From the NCBI RefSeq assembly GCF_905147045.1, contig NC_065891.1, forward strand, positions 12,719,001 through 12,783,000: a stretch of DNA of 64,000 nucleotides, written 5' to 3'. This document shows positions 1-11,399 of the stretch, piece by piece; within the stretch, counting starts at the first letter, position 1; every line of letters begins with the position of its first letter. The stretch comes from Nymphalis io. Lineage: Eukaryota; Arthropoda; Insecta; Lepidoptera; Nymphalidae. Below the pieces are notes generated by a model. That model did not search any database. It was not told the DNA's origin and was given only the letters and a program-made list of their open reading frames with translations. The position numbers and the translations under genes are program-made.

Positions 1-780
1 ACAGTATTCACTATTAACAGTTATCTTACATATTCATACTAAGATTCCTTTGTTAGTTATGAGATCAAATTTGAAAATACTATGCATTGATAATAAATAA
101 TACATATCACAAATTTTATATGCTTCAATTATTAAAACATAATAAAATATATATTTATGGTAATAATTCGACAGAATTAGTTATTTAGGTTTAACTACAG
201 TACTAGTAGTAGTAACTACAAAAATAACTAATTAGATTATTTTAAATACGTAGTTGAATAAATTGAAACAAATTATTTGCAGTTGGTCTCGAGACGGTCG
301 GGAATTATTATTCACAACCAAATTTCTACAGTAATAAAAAACGTACATCATAAGATTTAGTTTGAAAGAAACCTTGCGTATCATTGAATAATTGGACTAA
401 TAGACTATGTAAAATAATTTTCTACATAGTAACTATTAATTCAATTTACATTACATTTACATAGTTGTGTATACGCCATTTTGTTTTATAAAAAAGGAAG
501 TATGTGGTCATCACAGGCAAACAAAATATGTGGTCACAACCACCCGTAGGAATTTTCGTTATAAGATATTTTAACTATTCTTTACATCATCAAAGCGGCA
601 CCGATCCTGGGAACTATGTCCCTTATGCCTATAGTTACACAGGCTCCCTCTATTTGCTTTATTTGAGTGGAAGAAAAAACATAGAAAAAACCGACAAACA
701 CAGTTTCATACTTACAATATTAAATGAGGAATCACATATAGTTACAGTAAATAAATATGAAAATTGATCAAGAGGTCGAA
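1..780. other. AT-rich stretch with a short SINE-A fragment
   Basis: No coding exon is supported. Positions 586-652 resemble the middle of SINE-A (GGGAACTATGTCCCTT, then a TTACACAGGCTC-like piece, matching the family's GGGAACTAAGATGTTATGTCCCTTGTG region), in the reverse sense. The 87-codon open frame over it contains only this repeat fragment and AT-rich flank, so I do not call it a gene. The rest is unstructured AT-rich DNA. Confidence 0.5.
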
Positions 781-787
781 GACATAG

Positions 788-917
788 GTTATATATAATA
801 ATAATAATATACTGGGACATCATTCACACACGGCCATCTGATCCTAAATTAAGCCGAGCTTTTGCTATGGAAACTAGACAACTGATATACTACATTTACA
901 ACTTTTCTTTTGTAAAT
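788..917 (-). mobile_element. SINE-C fragment (3' part)
   Basis: An ATAATAATAATAT run followed by CTGGGACATCATTCACAC and a segment ending in CTTTTCTTTTGTAAATA matches the 3' half of SINE-C seen more completely at 5350-5619 and 53115-53372. The ATA run is the reverse complement of the TTA-type tail, so the element lies on the minus strand. Its tRNA-like head is missing, and the sequence runs straight into a CR1-like LINE piece at about 918. Confidence 0.6.
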
Positions 918-1497
918 ACAAGCGTAGCCTTCGTGTTTTAGTTGATGGTTGCGCTTCACAATTTTATGTAGTGAATGTTGGGGTCCCCCAGGGATCTGTG
1001 CTATCTCCCACATTCTTTCTTTTGCATATCAATGATATGCTCTCTCTTGGGAACATACATTGCTATGCAGACGATAGTACAGTGCATGGTGGATACCACG
1101 GACGCGCAGTGGCTGGGCGAGCGGAAATTGAGGAGAGGCGGAGGGATCTTGTCATTGAACTCGATAGGACGTTAGAGCTCATCGCCAAATGGGGCTCTGA
1201 TAATCTTGTTGAGTTTAATGCCAAGAAAACACAGGTATGCGCTCCCTCTGTGGTACTCCGCTGGTGATGCAAAGCAAAATCACCGTGCTGGGGATTGACG
1301 TTCGCTGCGACCTTAGTCCAAGGGATTACATCGAGGCTGTTATAAGAACAGCTTCACGGAAACTCGGAGTTCTGAACAAGGTGCGGCGCTTTTTCACGCC
1401 ACAACAACTGTGCCTGCTGTACAAAACACAGGTACGGTCTTGCGTGGAATATTGCTCGCACCTTTGGGATGGCTCCGCTAAGTACCTTCTTGAGGCT
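918..1497 (+). pseudogene. CR1/Jockey-like LINE reverse transcriptase fragment
   Basis: Translation gives RT motifs B and C of a non-LTR retrotransposon: GVPQGSVLSPTFFLLHIND followed by CYADDSTVHGG, with YADD the catalytic pair. It closely matches the copy at 9945-11235 on the other strand. After the residues KKTQVCA about 35 nt present in the other copy are missing; this shifts the frame, and the protein resumes as SLCGTPLVMQSK and runs through a thumb-like region to WDGSAKYLLEAS at about 1497. Both ends are truncated and the palm's motif A is absent, so this is a dead fragment. Its 5' end abuts a SINE-C piece. Confidence 0.85.
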
Positions 1498-1800
1498 TCT
1501 TTGATAACACCTAACCATATTACATATATAATAGACAAGCTATTAATGTGAAAATAATAATAATTGAATGTCAACTTTTCTAATCAACAAAGTCAATAAA
1601 TCCTTCTTGGGATTCTTATATTAAAATTCCACAGATATTTTACGTTATTTTAAGGTTGGTACTTTGATTGATCATGTATTTGTTCCAGGCAGCATCACAA
1701 TTAAAATTTTAGGATAACAAATTTTGTCTTCCTTTGTAATGTGTAATTTATTCCTTACAGCTTTGTCAAAAACTAATAAATAATAAATAAACAAAATAAC
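1498..1800. other. No feature seen
   Basis: AT-rich spacer between two LINE fragments. I see no exon, repeat or regulatory site I can support. Confidence 0.4.
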
Positions 1801-1802
1801 TA

Positions 1803-2115
1803 AGCTAGTGCCTACGGCAGCACGAGGCCATCCCGGCTGCCGTCCTCCAAAGGGCCGTCTGAAATAGGACACGTGAGGCCCCCACCTCGCGCATCCACGG
1901 GCCCAGAGTTACGCCTTATTTTTTAAGCCCCGGGCGTCTGAGCTATGGGAGGGCCGTGACAACGCCGTCGTCGTCTCCACCGAGCAAGATCGGCCCTTTC
2001 CCGTTCCCGCTCCGCCGTCTCCTTCTGGACCATGACGGTCTCACAGAAGGAGGCTACGGCCCTCCACGCCGTTTCCCTGGGAAGTATTGCCGACACAATT
2101 GCTCGCGTTTCCTAA
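1803..2115 (-). mobile_element. R1-like LINE, 3' end of ORF2 plus 3' UTR
   Basis: This GC-rich block stands out from its AT-rich surroundings. Read on the minus strand, one frame gives ETAWRAVASFCETVMVQKE followed by an RERERAD-type charged stretch and an arginine-rich tail before a stop. That pattern (tryptophan, SFCE, VM, QKE, then repeated RE) is what I recall for the ORF2 C-terminus of R1-clade LINEs in moths. The remaining GC-rich bases towards 1803 would be the 3' UTR. The element is severely 5'-truncated. The clade assignment is from memory of the family pattern. Confidence 0.6.
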
Positions 2116-2577
2116 GTGGATGACGCATTAACACTGTAAGTAAAAGTAAATATTATATCTCAGTGTCAATGTCTGTAATAAGGAATATGCATAAAATTTA
2201 AATTGTGTTTAAATATTTTTTCTCGAATAGTTATGCTCGTCACATGATAATTAAAATGTATGTTTTTTTTATTTAGATATTATTTCAGCCCATAAAATAT
2301 TGTATAGAAAGTGAAAAATAATAGGAAATCAAACTTACAAAACCAACACCATCGGTCGAAACGAAATGTGACGGCAGACGATACAACATTGGATTTATCG
2401 GCGTCGATATTCATACTGCGTTAGTAGTGTTTATGAAAAAATAGTTTAAAACTCCTGTGGTGATTTCTTGTGGATCTATATTTATTTGTAACGAATCTAA
2501 GATGATAACTGAAACTGCTTTTGTCAAAGTACAATCGGACAAATCGGTGAATCTACTGAAAATAGATACATTTATGA
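2116..2577. other. No feature seen
   Basis: AT-rich sequence without a recognisable exon or repeat. Confidence 0.4.
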
Positions 2578-2852
2578 TTTTTTTATAGAATAGGAAGGCG
2601 GACGAGCATATGCCACCTGATGGTAAGTGGTTATCAACGCCCATAGACATTAGCATTGCAAAAAATGTTAACCATCGCTTACATCACCAATGCGCCACCA
2701 ATCTTGGGAACTAAGATGTTATGTCCCTTGTGCATGTAATTACACTGGCTCACTCACCCTTCAAACCGGAACACAACAATACCAAGTACTGCTTTTTTGT
2801 GGTAGAATATCTGATAAGTGGGTGGTACCCAGACGAGTTTCTATAAAATCTT
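2578..2852 (-). mobile_element. SINE-A copy
   Basis: In the plus reading it starts with a T run and ATAGAATAGGAAGGCGGAC, passes ACCTGATGGTAAGTGG, GGGAACTAAGATGTTATGTC and TTACACTGGCTCACTCACCC, and ends at GTGGGTGGTACCCAGACGAG. The T run is the reverse complement of an A tail, so the element is on the minus strand. It lacks the last bases of the family head. Confidence 0.8.
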
Positions 2853-3892
2853 GATTTTACGATCTCTGCGGATCAAAGGAGTGAAAGCTGCAAGGTTTGC
2901 AATTATCATGTTACGTGGTATATTTTAGCCTATAGCATAGATTTTTTCATATATGTTTATAATATACCAAAACATAACCTCTACATAACCATTTGTCATT
3001 AAAATTGCTCTTAAATTCATATTTGATGTTTAGAGCATAACAATAATTCCTAATATATATTATTGAGCGATATCGCTCAAGTATTATAAGTTTATTTACT
3101 TTTTGTAAATATTAGACAAATATGTAATGATTTGATGTATATTATAAATCAATATTCTGATTTACATGAACAATATTCTTTGGGTACTTAAGTAGGTACT
3201 TATTTGTTTCAGACCTGAACTTACTTCTGGCTAATCACACTAAGCTGTATTTATCATATTAAAATTAAAACGATTTTCACAATAATATAAACACGATACT
3301 AGTATCTCCGATAATAGTACCGTTAACGAAATAGTAGATTAGTTACCAGTACCAGAGCATTTAATAATGACTTACAGAGTACTTGCGTGATGTTGATTAG
3401 CTAGGGTCATTAAGTTTGTTTAGAAAATTCAAATAAATGAGTTAAAGAAAAAATGGGTAACGTTTAGAAAGACTTCCCTCATGACTAGATACTTTTAATA
3501 AAAATCATACACTTCTATCATATTCTATTCGGTAAGGCATTAACTTTTCCATGTAGTTTTAAAGTTATTCATATTCAATGAAACTTTGTTGCATAATGCG
3601 AATATTGCGCCAAGTAGGTACACTGTTGAATTTTTAAAATATCAATATGAGACCGAAGACTATAGCTTATTCTTTGTAATTAATTTTAGCGTTTCCCGTA
3701 ACTTTTTCGTCTACCATTTACTCTTTTGATGCTATATGGTTTTTGAAGCTAAAGAAGCTGTTTCCGGCAAAGTATGTAGAGTGTAGTCCATTGCTGACGA
3801 GATTTAATTTTTGAGACGAGACAATACAAGCAAATCAAATTGAAACACCTACTAACTGTTATTAGCTCGACTCGGGCTTGAACACAGGATCA
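2853..3892. other. No gene seen; AT-rich
   Basis: About 1 kb of AT-rich sequence. I find no open frame with codon structure, no splice-flanked exon and no repeat shared with other parts of the window. Confidence 0.4.
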
Positions 3893-4040
3893 AAATCAAA
3901 AGACTTTATTCAACATAGTGTAATGGACACTCACTTATCAAATTTAACTTACTAGTCAAATTACAATTACCACCGGTTCGGAAAAGAAACACCCAGCTCT
4001 GAGAAGAAAAGAAAGAAATTCAGTGGTTTTTTTTTGACTA
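3893..4040 (-). mobile_element. LINE 3'-end-like repeat
   Basis: The string AAGACTTTATTCAACATAG followed by CCACCGGTTCGGAAA and CTCTGAGAAGAAAAG reads on the minus strand as a CCGGTTCTTCTC-type sequence leading to a TTGAATAAA end. The same family appears on the plus strand at 22425-22560, with a fragment at 4393-4440. I take it to be the 3' end of a common lepidopteran retroelement. Confidence 0.45.
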
Positions 4041-4392
4041 ATGAAGTAATTAGACTATATCAATAAATCACGTAAATAAACTATAAAACATTAACATTGG
4101 AATGTTTAACGAAAGACGACATTTCTAATTATATTTAAATCCAATTCCGCAGTATAATCGAAAACATCTTTGCTGCGACATTGCTTGAGATACATTATTC
4201 TGCGGTTGTCGCTTGAATTCAAACGAAAACTTTTTATTTCTATTATATTTTAGGTTTGCTTTCAGGTGACCAATGACTTTTTAGATTGCACACCTTGAAA
4301 ATGAAACGATCGCTGCCAAGCCATTTCAAATAAAAACAAAAACTGTTATTGTATATTACTAATAATGTTAAAATATGAGATAAAAAAAACTC

Positions 4393-4500
4393 ACACTGAG
4401 TTTCTGTCGCCGGTTCTTCTCAGGCCCGGCGTGCTTATTTCACACTAGTGTACAATAGTACAATGTCACTACAGTGTACAATAGTACACTGACATTTCAG
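4393..4500 (+). repeat. Repeat fragment followed by a short direct repeat
   Basis: CACTGAGTTTCTGTCGCCGG and TTCTTCTCAGGCCCGG resemble the CCGGTTCTTCTC family noted at 3893 and 22425. Immediately after, the 15-mer GTGTACAATAGTACA occurs twice (about 4449 and 4475). It contains short palindromic elements, but I see no function. Confidence 0.4.
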
Positions 4501-4629
4501 TTTGAAATATAGACTCTATCTAGTAGGATCGGCAATTCACTTATTATTAATTCAAATCAAATTATATATCATATAAACTATATACAATTAAAACAATATT
4601 AATTATGTCCTGCATAAATATCAACAAAT

Positions 4630-4942
4630 ACTAGTTCCACGCATTCTTTACTGGTGGTAGGGCTTTGTGCAAGCTCGTCTGGGTAGGTACCACCCACTCA
4701 TCAGATATTCTACCGCAAAACAGCAGTACTTGATATTGTTGTGTTCCGGTTTGAAGGGTGAGTGAGCCAGTGTAATTACAGGCACAAGGGACATAAAATC
4801 TTAGTTCCCAAGGTCGGTGGCGCATTGGCTATAAGCGATGGTTGACATTTCTTACAATGCCAATGTCTAAGGGCGTTTGGTGACCACTTACCATCAGGTG
4901 GCCCATATGCTCGTCCACCTTCCTATTCTATAAAAAAAAAAA
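4630..4942 (+). mobile_element. SINE-A, full-length copy
   Basis: The best complete example here in sense orientation. It begins TTACTGGTGGTAGGGCTTTG, continues through GGGTAGGTACCACCCACTCA and GTTCCGGTTTGAAGGGTGAG, and ends ACCACTTACCATCAGGTGG, a TTCCTATTCTATA motif and an A tail. No pol III A/B boxes are evident, so the family may be a non-autonomous LINE derivative rather than a tRNA-derived SINE. Confidence 0.85.
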
Positions 4943-5349
4943 TCTTAGTCTATCTACATAGTCTTGTATAGATTAAGAAAAATTGACAATCTTTTATTTG
5001 ATTTTGTATCTAGGTCTTGTCAGCTAGGTGTAAACAGGTGTAAATTTATAAAATGATTATATGTAAATCATAAAGTGTATACAAAGTATATAGTTATTAT
5101 ATTTCATATCATAAGGTATATTTTATCAATTGGGTTAAATATATTATAAAGATAAAAAGGAGCAGTACCTTTCAGCTGCTCAATAATCATAAAATTGATA
5201 TCGACATCTCACTGAAATTTATTGCTTTGAATTTATTTTGTTACTATATAATAATTCACAAAATTTTAAGAACTTATCTCATGGTCGATTTTACAAGATA
5301 CTCATTTAGGCTAAAAGTTTATCACGTTCAGTAAATAAATAAAGGGCTT

Positions 5350-5619
5350 TGATATTTATAATGATAATAATAAAAATATCCTGGGACATTTTTCCCAAAT
5401 TAAGCTTGTACAGAGCTTGTACTATGGAAACCAGACAACTGATATACTACGTAAACTATTTTTCTTTTGTAAATATATACTTACATAGATAATTACACCC
5501 AGACTCAGGACAAACAGACATGTTCATGCACACAAATATCTGTTCTAGGTGGGAATCGAACCCACAACCTTCGGCGTGAAAGGCAAGCATCCACCAACCA
5601 TGCCAACTGGCTCGTCTTA
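5350..5619 (-). mobile_element. SINE-C, tRNA-derived, near full length
   Basis: The right end, read on the minus strand, is tRNA-like: a box A region GGTTGGTGGATG and a box B GGTTCGATTCC after a CCTTTCACGCCGAAGG anticodon-arm-like stretch. The body continues to a TTATTATCATT-type tail at 5350. I call it a SINE, not a tRNA gene, because the tRNA part runs into a fixed body that recurs at 53115-53372. Confidence 0.75.
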
Positions 5620-6330
5620 ATAATTAACTTTAAAGCGATGACGGAAAAATAATGCGTTAAATTATAAGCAGTATGTTACGGTTCACAATCTTTCGACAGT
5701 TTACCATCGCGAGGATCTAAGATCCAAACTAGGGTTGATCTTCACCCATCTGCTTACTGATGAAAATAGTTTTTTTCTTAAATTTTACAATTAAATAAAC
5801 ATGTCATGATTAGGTTGCCCAATAAAATATGGTCATGACTATCTTAAATTAATCATTCCCTACTTAATTTTATTATTATCAAAAATAAATCCCAGGTTGA
5901 CACGTGTAAACAGGTGAGTTTATTTAGCTATTTGTACTCATCTGCTTACCGATTGATTTTTATATCGAAATAAAAATAATTTTATAACAAATATAATGGT
6001 GTATGCTAGCTTCAGAAAAAGTGGTCATGAACAACAGTTGCTACGGTTTAAAATTATAAATTAGAGTAAGCACTAATTTGTGACAGAGACACATTTCCCG
6101 TTCTTTTCAATGCGATAGACGAGGATGCAACACAGCAGCTGAGCATCACGCAACTAATAATATCCACCACGCTGCTTCTGCTGCTGCTGCTGCTTCACGT
6201 TGTGGACATAAATGTGGCAGATTGTCATTCAACACATAAAACTTAAAGCATTAAGCACATGAACAAAAGCGCAATCTTCGGATAAGATTGACGTTTTCTA
6301 CCCATTGGATTATCTTGGTTCATTATATAG
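5620..6330. other. AT-rich spacer with a short GCT microsatellite
   Basis: No gene is supported. A run of CTGCTG units lies at about 6166-6196. The rest is AT-rich and unstructured. Confidence 0.4.
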
Positions 6331-6334
6331 TTTA

Positions 6335-6945
6335 ATATATTCTTTTAAATAAAATATTTACTTTAATTTTTGTTTTTTTGCTAAAACTGGTCACATTACA
6401 TTGGCCACATACAAGCGCAAAAATTAAAACAAAAACATTTGCAGCATACAATGCACAAAATAGCCTTATAGCTAGCGAAAATATATTGATGGAACAATAT
6501 GCTTTACTCATCTCGTAACACTGAAGTGGAATTAAAGCTTTCATACTTTCAAAGTAAAGTTAAGCGATGACTTTTTCACACAACATTAGGAGTTTTATCA
6601 TCTTTAACAACTCACTTGAACTTGTGCGAACAAACGTAAAATATCAGTTTTAGAAAGAAGATTGTGATAAATGGAAAAGGCTATTTTAAAAGACAATGCA
6701 AAATGTATTCATTGATTGGATAAACTTTTATAGAATTTATTCAGAACAACTTATGAATAGTTAAAGTTGTTTTAATATAGACATCTGTACCAAGATATTA
6801 TTGAAGCCTTTATTTAATGAATATAAAGCAGCTAATCATAGATTGGACTACAGGTTCAAGTATAATATGTTGTTTAAAATAAAATATTTACTTTTATATT
6901 TATTTATTTTTCCTAAAATTGCTCACATTACATATATTATATACA
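6335..6945. repeat. Two diverged direct copies of a ~65-bp segment
   Basis: Segment one (6345-6415) and segment two (6875-6945) both read AAATAAAATATTTACTTT, then a T-rich stretch, CTAAAA, TTG or TGG, and CACATTACAT. The copies are about 530 bp apart. They could be flanks of an unknown element or a local duplication; no coding content is visible between them. Confidence 0.35.
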
Positions 6946-7135
6946 TTTCTTACATATGAAATTAGCATTTTGTCGTAGTGACCACTTTGATCTGAAATAT
7001 CTCCTCTTTGGTTAAGAATTCCAAATTCAAATTTATAAATTCATTTAGCTGGTACATTTGAATTTGAAACAGTCATTCATTTGTTTATCATTTATCCTCA
7101 TTATTTTTTTCTTTGGCGTCGCTTATTACCGCACA

Positions 7136-8110
7136 ATGGAAAACATGATATATCGGTATATTTACGAGTACGAGTTCTACCGTGGCACCAGTGGTGCAGA
7201 AACAGCTCAAAGGATTAATGTTGTGTACGGCACTGATGTCGCAAAAGAAAGCTTGTCACATTTTTGGTTTCAACGTTTTTGTTCTGGAAATTTCGACCTT
7301 CAGAACAAACCCCGTGGACGGCCGGAGATCAAAGTGGAAAATGAAAAATTAAAAGCTATTGTAGAAGCGGATCCATCACAAAGCACTTCAGAGATAGCTG
7401 CAGGCTTCAGGGTAAGTGATAAAACTGTATTAATCCAATTGAAGCGAATCGGGAAAGTAAAAAAGCTTGAACGATGGATACCTCATGAATTGAGTGAATC
7501 GAACTTGCAACTACGCGTCGACTGTTGTGTTACTTTGCTGAACCGACACAATAATGAAGGGATATTAAATCGAATCATTACTTGTGATGAAAAGTGGATA
7601 CTGTATGATAATCGGAAGCGCTCGTCGCAATGGCTGAACCCTGGAGACCCAGTCAAATCCTGCCCTAAACGAAAATTGACTCAGAAAAAGTTACATGAGT
7701 GTGTTTAATGGACTAGCGCCGGTGTTGTTCACTACAGCTTTTTAAAATCTGGCCAAACGATTACGGCAGATATTTATTATCAGCAACTGCAAACCATAAA
7801 GGGAGAACTAGCTGCTAAACAACCGAAGTTGGTCAATCGCTCTAGGCCACTGCTGCTTCACGACAACGCAAGACCACACTCTGCATAACAAAGAACCACT
7901 AAGTTAGATGAGCTACAATTGGAATATCTGCGACATCCACCGTACTCCCCGGACCTTGCTCCAACAGATTACCAATTTTTCCGGAATTTGGACAACTTCT
8001 TACAAGGAAAAAAATTAAACTCCGATGCGGCAGTCCAAACCGCCTTCAAAGAGTTTATTGATTCTCGTCCCCATGGTTTTTTTCTGTTCAGTTCAGTTCT
8101 CAGATACTAG
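7136..8110 (+). pseudogene. mariner transposase relic
   Basis: Transposase of a mariner (IS630/Tc1/mariner) element, which cuts and pastes its own DNA at TA sites. The frame from MENMIYRYI carries the N-terminal helix-turn-helix (FYRGTSGAETAQRIN, then HFWFQRFCSG). The catalytic triad is visible: TCDEKW, LLHDNARPHS and YSPDLAPTDY, with 34 residues between the last two aspartates (D34D, typical mariner). Two in-frame stops break it, at 7706-7708 where the family has a tryptophan, and at about 7886 just after HDNARPHSA. The C-terminus past SRPHGFF is replaced by unrelated residues. Upstream codons from 7058 are probably not part of the protein. I could not identify the terminal inverted repeats. 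Inactive. Confidence 0.9.
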
Positions 8111-8299
8111 AGATTGCTGCACTTTGACGGTGTAGAGACAGTGTCTAAAATATTTATTGCTATAATTAAAATTTTACGGTAAAAAACTTTAGATAAAAAA
8201 AGAAACAAACATTAAATATAACGTAGGTAATGTTTATAACACCATAAACAGAGATACGCCCCCTTACTACTTGGATAGAACAAATGGAGTTTAATAACA

Positions 8300-8432
8300 A
8301 TATTTATTTATTAAGTACACACACTTTATTGCACACAATTTATAAACATTATATAAAAGGATAGGTAATGTATAAAGTATGCAAAGGCGACCTTATCACT
8401 TACAGTGATCTCTTCCAGGCAACCTTTATATA
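8300..8432 (-). mobile_element. LINE 3'-tail repeat
   Basis: The minus strand reads GTTGCCTGGAAGAGATCACT, then GTGATAAGGTCGCC and an AT-rich stretch ending in GCAATAAAGTGTG. Equivalent tails occur on the plus strand at 13005-13110 and 17228-17345. The shared GCCTGGAAGAGATC / GATAAGG hairpin and terminal AATAAAGT suggest the 3' UTR of a widespread lepidopteran LINE. Confidence 0.5.
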
Positions 8433-8625
8433 TTTTTTTAGGTAGGAACGATAATCGCGCGTAGTGTGCACTTATAATCAACGTATAATTAAAATTTATT
8501 AAATACATAGAAATTCATAATAAAATTTGTAATATAACGACATACATACTCTTATATATGTATATATATGATATAAATAACCTTAAATAATGTATAATTA
8601 TGTAAATCAAAAATAATTAATAACA

Positions 8626-8692
8626 TTTATATTTTTGAGTATTCGTTTTGTTAAAGACAGTTTTTAACAAAACGAATACTCAAAAATATAAA
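8626..8692. repeat. Perfect 30-bp hairpin
   Basis: Arms at 8626-8655 and 8663-8692 are exact reverse complements (core GAGTATTCGTTTTGTTAAA) around a 7-base loop. It sits just upstream of the larger inverted repeat at 8701-9068. No promoter or terminator role is implied in a eukaryote. Confidence 0.8.
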
Positions 8693-8700
8693 ATAAAAAT

Positions 8701-9068
8701 AATAAATAAAGCATAGGGACTATGAAAGTCCTGTTAGATTCCTGCTGCGTGCGAAGCGTGCACATAACAAATTCTAAAAATAACGGGCAATTTCCCGTGG
8801 CAAATCGTGTTGCTATAGTCAGTAAATATTCATTTATATAAGTAACATGCCATGTCTGATAGGCAATATATAACCTGAACCATATAGATTCACTAAGTAG
8901 TAACTTAAAGGAAATAATAGTATTGATCAACTTCTTAAATAAATTAAATTGGATAATGTAATGTATGCCCGTAATAATACAGATGAATTTTTTAGAATTT
9001 GTTATGTGCACGCTTCGCACGCAGCAGGAATCTAACAGGACTTTCATAGTCCCTATGCTTTATTTATT
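8701..9068. repeat. Fold-back element with identical 80-bp arms
   Basis: The left arm 8701-8780 and right arm 8989-9068 match as perfect reverse complements over 80 bases (left arm begins AATAAATAAAGCATAGGGAC). The 208-bp centre is AT-rich. The right arm runs into a Helitron-helicase relic, and its last bases (CTTTATTTATT) have a counterpart in the relic at 15.6 kb, so the arms may derive partly from Helitron sequence. An open frame read through it on the minus strand is a by-product. Confidence 0.8.
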
Positions 9069-9150
9069 GTAACTGCAAACGATACCTTCAAAGGAAATTG
9101 TGTCCTTTTGAAACTGAAAGGTAAGATTTTGCAATTAATTCATTATTGTA
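9062..9150 (-). pseudogene. Helitron helicase relic (short)
   Basis: The minus strand gives a peptide resembling LTFQFQKDTISFEGIVCSYN. This aligns with LRFSFQRTEFSVKISFAVRI in the better-preserved relic at 15560-15823. DNA similarity is also visible (TTTATT, then ACTGCAAACGATA in both). Only about 30 codons remain. Confidence 0.45.
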
Positions 9151-9940
9151 GAACAAATTTGATTACCATAAAAATGGTAGTAAGTAAAAGATAAACTTAT
9201 GCGGTCGGGGGACCACCGTCAGGAACTATGTTCTTTGCGAAATATTTCAACTCAAAATGTATCTTAAAATGTAATCTATATTTATTGATTGCTGTATTTT
9301 TATCAAAAAAGTGCGTTCATCCTTTATTTAGTTCTCTCTCTAATTTTTATATTTTATTGATTAAAAAATATACGGTATAAAATCCTTATTTTACCCGTAC
9401 GAAGTCGAGTTGATTTTGGATATACGCTTAGCATATGATTTCACAATAATATTTCTGTAATGCATGTAATATGTAAATACTTGTATTTTTTAACTTACTT
9501 TTCTATGTTTTCATTATTTGCACTTGCTGGAGTTTGTCGACTTTCCATCCGGAGTAAATCAAAACATAATAAATAAAAGGAGAAATATTTGGAATTATAT
9601 TTACTTGTATAGTATTGTGATTGCGTTTCGAAAATTTATATTCCACTAGGTATTGGAAAATATATTACCATTATTTATCAAGATTTTTATATTTCATTTA
9701 TAGCAGACTATTTTTTATTGTTTGAAACTTTTAAAGATATTTGATGTTTATATTATTGCTCAAATATTGAATTTACTGCGACAATATTCAAAATAAAATC
9801 TGTTTAAAGTTACATTATTTTTCTGATCAAATTTTTAATAATTATTTTATGCAATAAATAAAACTGAATTCTATTTGAATTCTTTTATCAGCGACACCTG
9901 AAAGGATTACGTCAGAATAACGTTTGCTTATATATATTTT
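9151..9940. other. No feature seen
   Basis: AT-rich interval with no supported exon or repeat. Confidence 0.4.
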
Positions 9941-9944
9941 TTTT

Positions 9945-11235
9945 ATATTCGCCGAGAGGGCAAATGATTCTACTCCACCTGATGGTAAGTGGTAGTAGAG
10001 TCCAAGCGCGACGACGGCCAGTACAGACGGGAAAAACGTTCTGCACTAGCAGCCTTTGCCTTGCCAGCCCGCAATATGCCTCTTCACGCCTCGTTTGAAG
10101 GAACCCGGGTTGTAAGAGGAGGGGAACACGTGAGCTGGTAAGGAATTCCATTTTTTGGAAGTACGACAAAGAAAGGAGTTGCTAAATTTCTTTGTTCGCG
10201 ATGGAATTGATGTCACAGTTAGGCGGTGACATCGAGAATCAGCTCGCGTGGACTTAAGAAGGAAGGGGGAAGCAGGAATTAGAGAGAATAATTCCTGCTA
10301 TAAATAACGTCAATCCCCAGCATGGCGATTTTGCTTTGCATCACCAGCGGAGTACCACAGAGGGAGGGAAGAGGGGAAAATGTTGACTTTTTCGCCGTGA
10401 GAGCGCATACCTGTGTTTTCTTGGCATTAAACTCAACAAGATTATCAGAGCCCCATTTGGCGATGAGCTCTAACGTCCTATCGAGTTCAATGACAAGATC
10501 CCTCCGCCTCTCCTCAATATCCGCTCGCCCAGCCACTGCGCGTCCGTGGTATCCACCATGCACTGTACTATCGTCTGCATAGCAATGTATGTTCCCAAGA
10601 GAGAGCACATCATTGATATGCAAAAGAAAGAGTGTGGGAGATAGCACAGATCCCTGGGGGACCCCAGCATTCACTACATAGAATTGTGAAGCGCAACCAT
10701 CAACTAAAACACGAAGGCTACGCTTGTGTAGGAAGCTGGCAATCCAGGTGCATAGCTGAGCAGGCAGACCATATACCGGCAGCTTGGAGAGAAGACTTCT
10801 GTGCCAGACCCTGTCGAAAGCCTTGGAGATATCGAGGCTGACAGCCAACGATTCTCCATGCTTGTCGATAGCTTTACCCCAGAGGTGTGTAACGTACGCT
10901 AGAAGATCACCTGTGGACCGTTTTGGTCGAAACCCGTACTGACGATCATTAATTAGACAGTGATCTTCTAGGTAATGGATCAGTTGGTTGTTTAAAATCC
11001 GTTCCATCACCTTACAAAGTACTGAGGTGATAGCTATTGGCCGATAATTTGCCGGGTCAGACCGATCCCCTTTTTTGGGAACCGCTTGCATATTAGCTCT
11101 TCTCCAAGCCTCCGGCACACATCCCGAAGTGAGAGAAAGTTGGAACAGGCGCATTAACACAGGAGACAGCTCCGCTGCGCACTTCTTCAGCACTATGGCT
11201 GGTATTCCATCGGGACCGCTAGCTTTCCGCTAGCG
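9945..11235 (-). pseudogene. CR1/Jockey-like LINE, 5'-truncated, with RT domain and 3' end
   Basis: A non-LTR retrotransposon that would copy itself by target-primed reverse transcription. From about 11228 the frame reads KASGPDGIPAIVLKKC (RT start), PANYRPIAITSVLCKVMERI, SLDISKAFDRVWH (motif A aspartate), GVPQGSVLSPTLFLLHIND and CYADDSTVHGG (catalytic YADD). After MQSKIAMLGIDV a deletion removes the thumb, shifts the frame and joins to YSRNYSL and a stop. Further downstream another frame still shows the family C-terminus (PSSYNPGSFKRGVKRHIAGW) and the 3' end ACCACTTACCATCAGGTGG followed by GAATATAAAAAA. The endonuclease domain and ORF1 are missing. A related fragment lies at 918-1497 and a 3'-end copy at 52130-52325. 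Confidence 0.9.
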
Positions 11236-11306
11236 GTCTCGATTATATAATAAATAAATATATATATAATAAATAATAGCGGACAGCTATTATTTATTAT
11301 ATATAT
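11215..11306. repeat. Two adjacent palindromes
   Basis: GACCGCTAGC, TTTCC, GCTAGCGGTC at about 11215-11239 marks the 5' junction of the LINE. Next comes an AT hairpin with 21-bp arms at 11260-11280 and 11286-11306 around the loop GGACA. Confidence 0.6.
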
Positions 11307-11399
11307 ATTTTTTTATATAATGTGTATAAATTAATCATTTCGAGTTATATAAAATTCTGACTATTAATGTATAGTTTTAAGTTATAATAATTTGTCTCA

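Noticed and set aside
504..767. Open frame of 87 codons near the left edge
   Set aside because: It overlaps a SINE-A fragment, has no domain, signal or splice context, and is expected by chance.
8664..9047. Open frame of 127 codons on the minus strand
   Set aside because: It reads through the fold-back element; both ends encode pieces of the same inverted arm, which is the mark of a palindrome and not of a protein.
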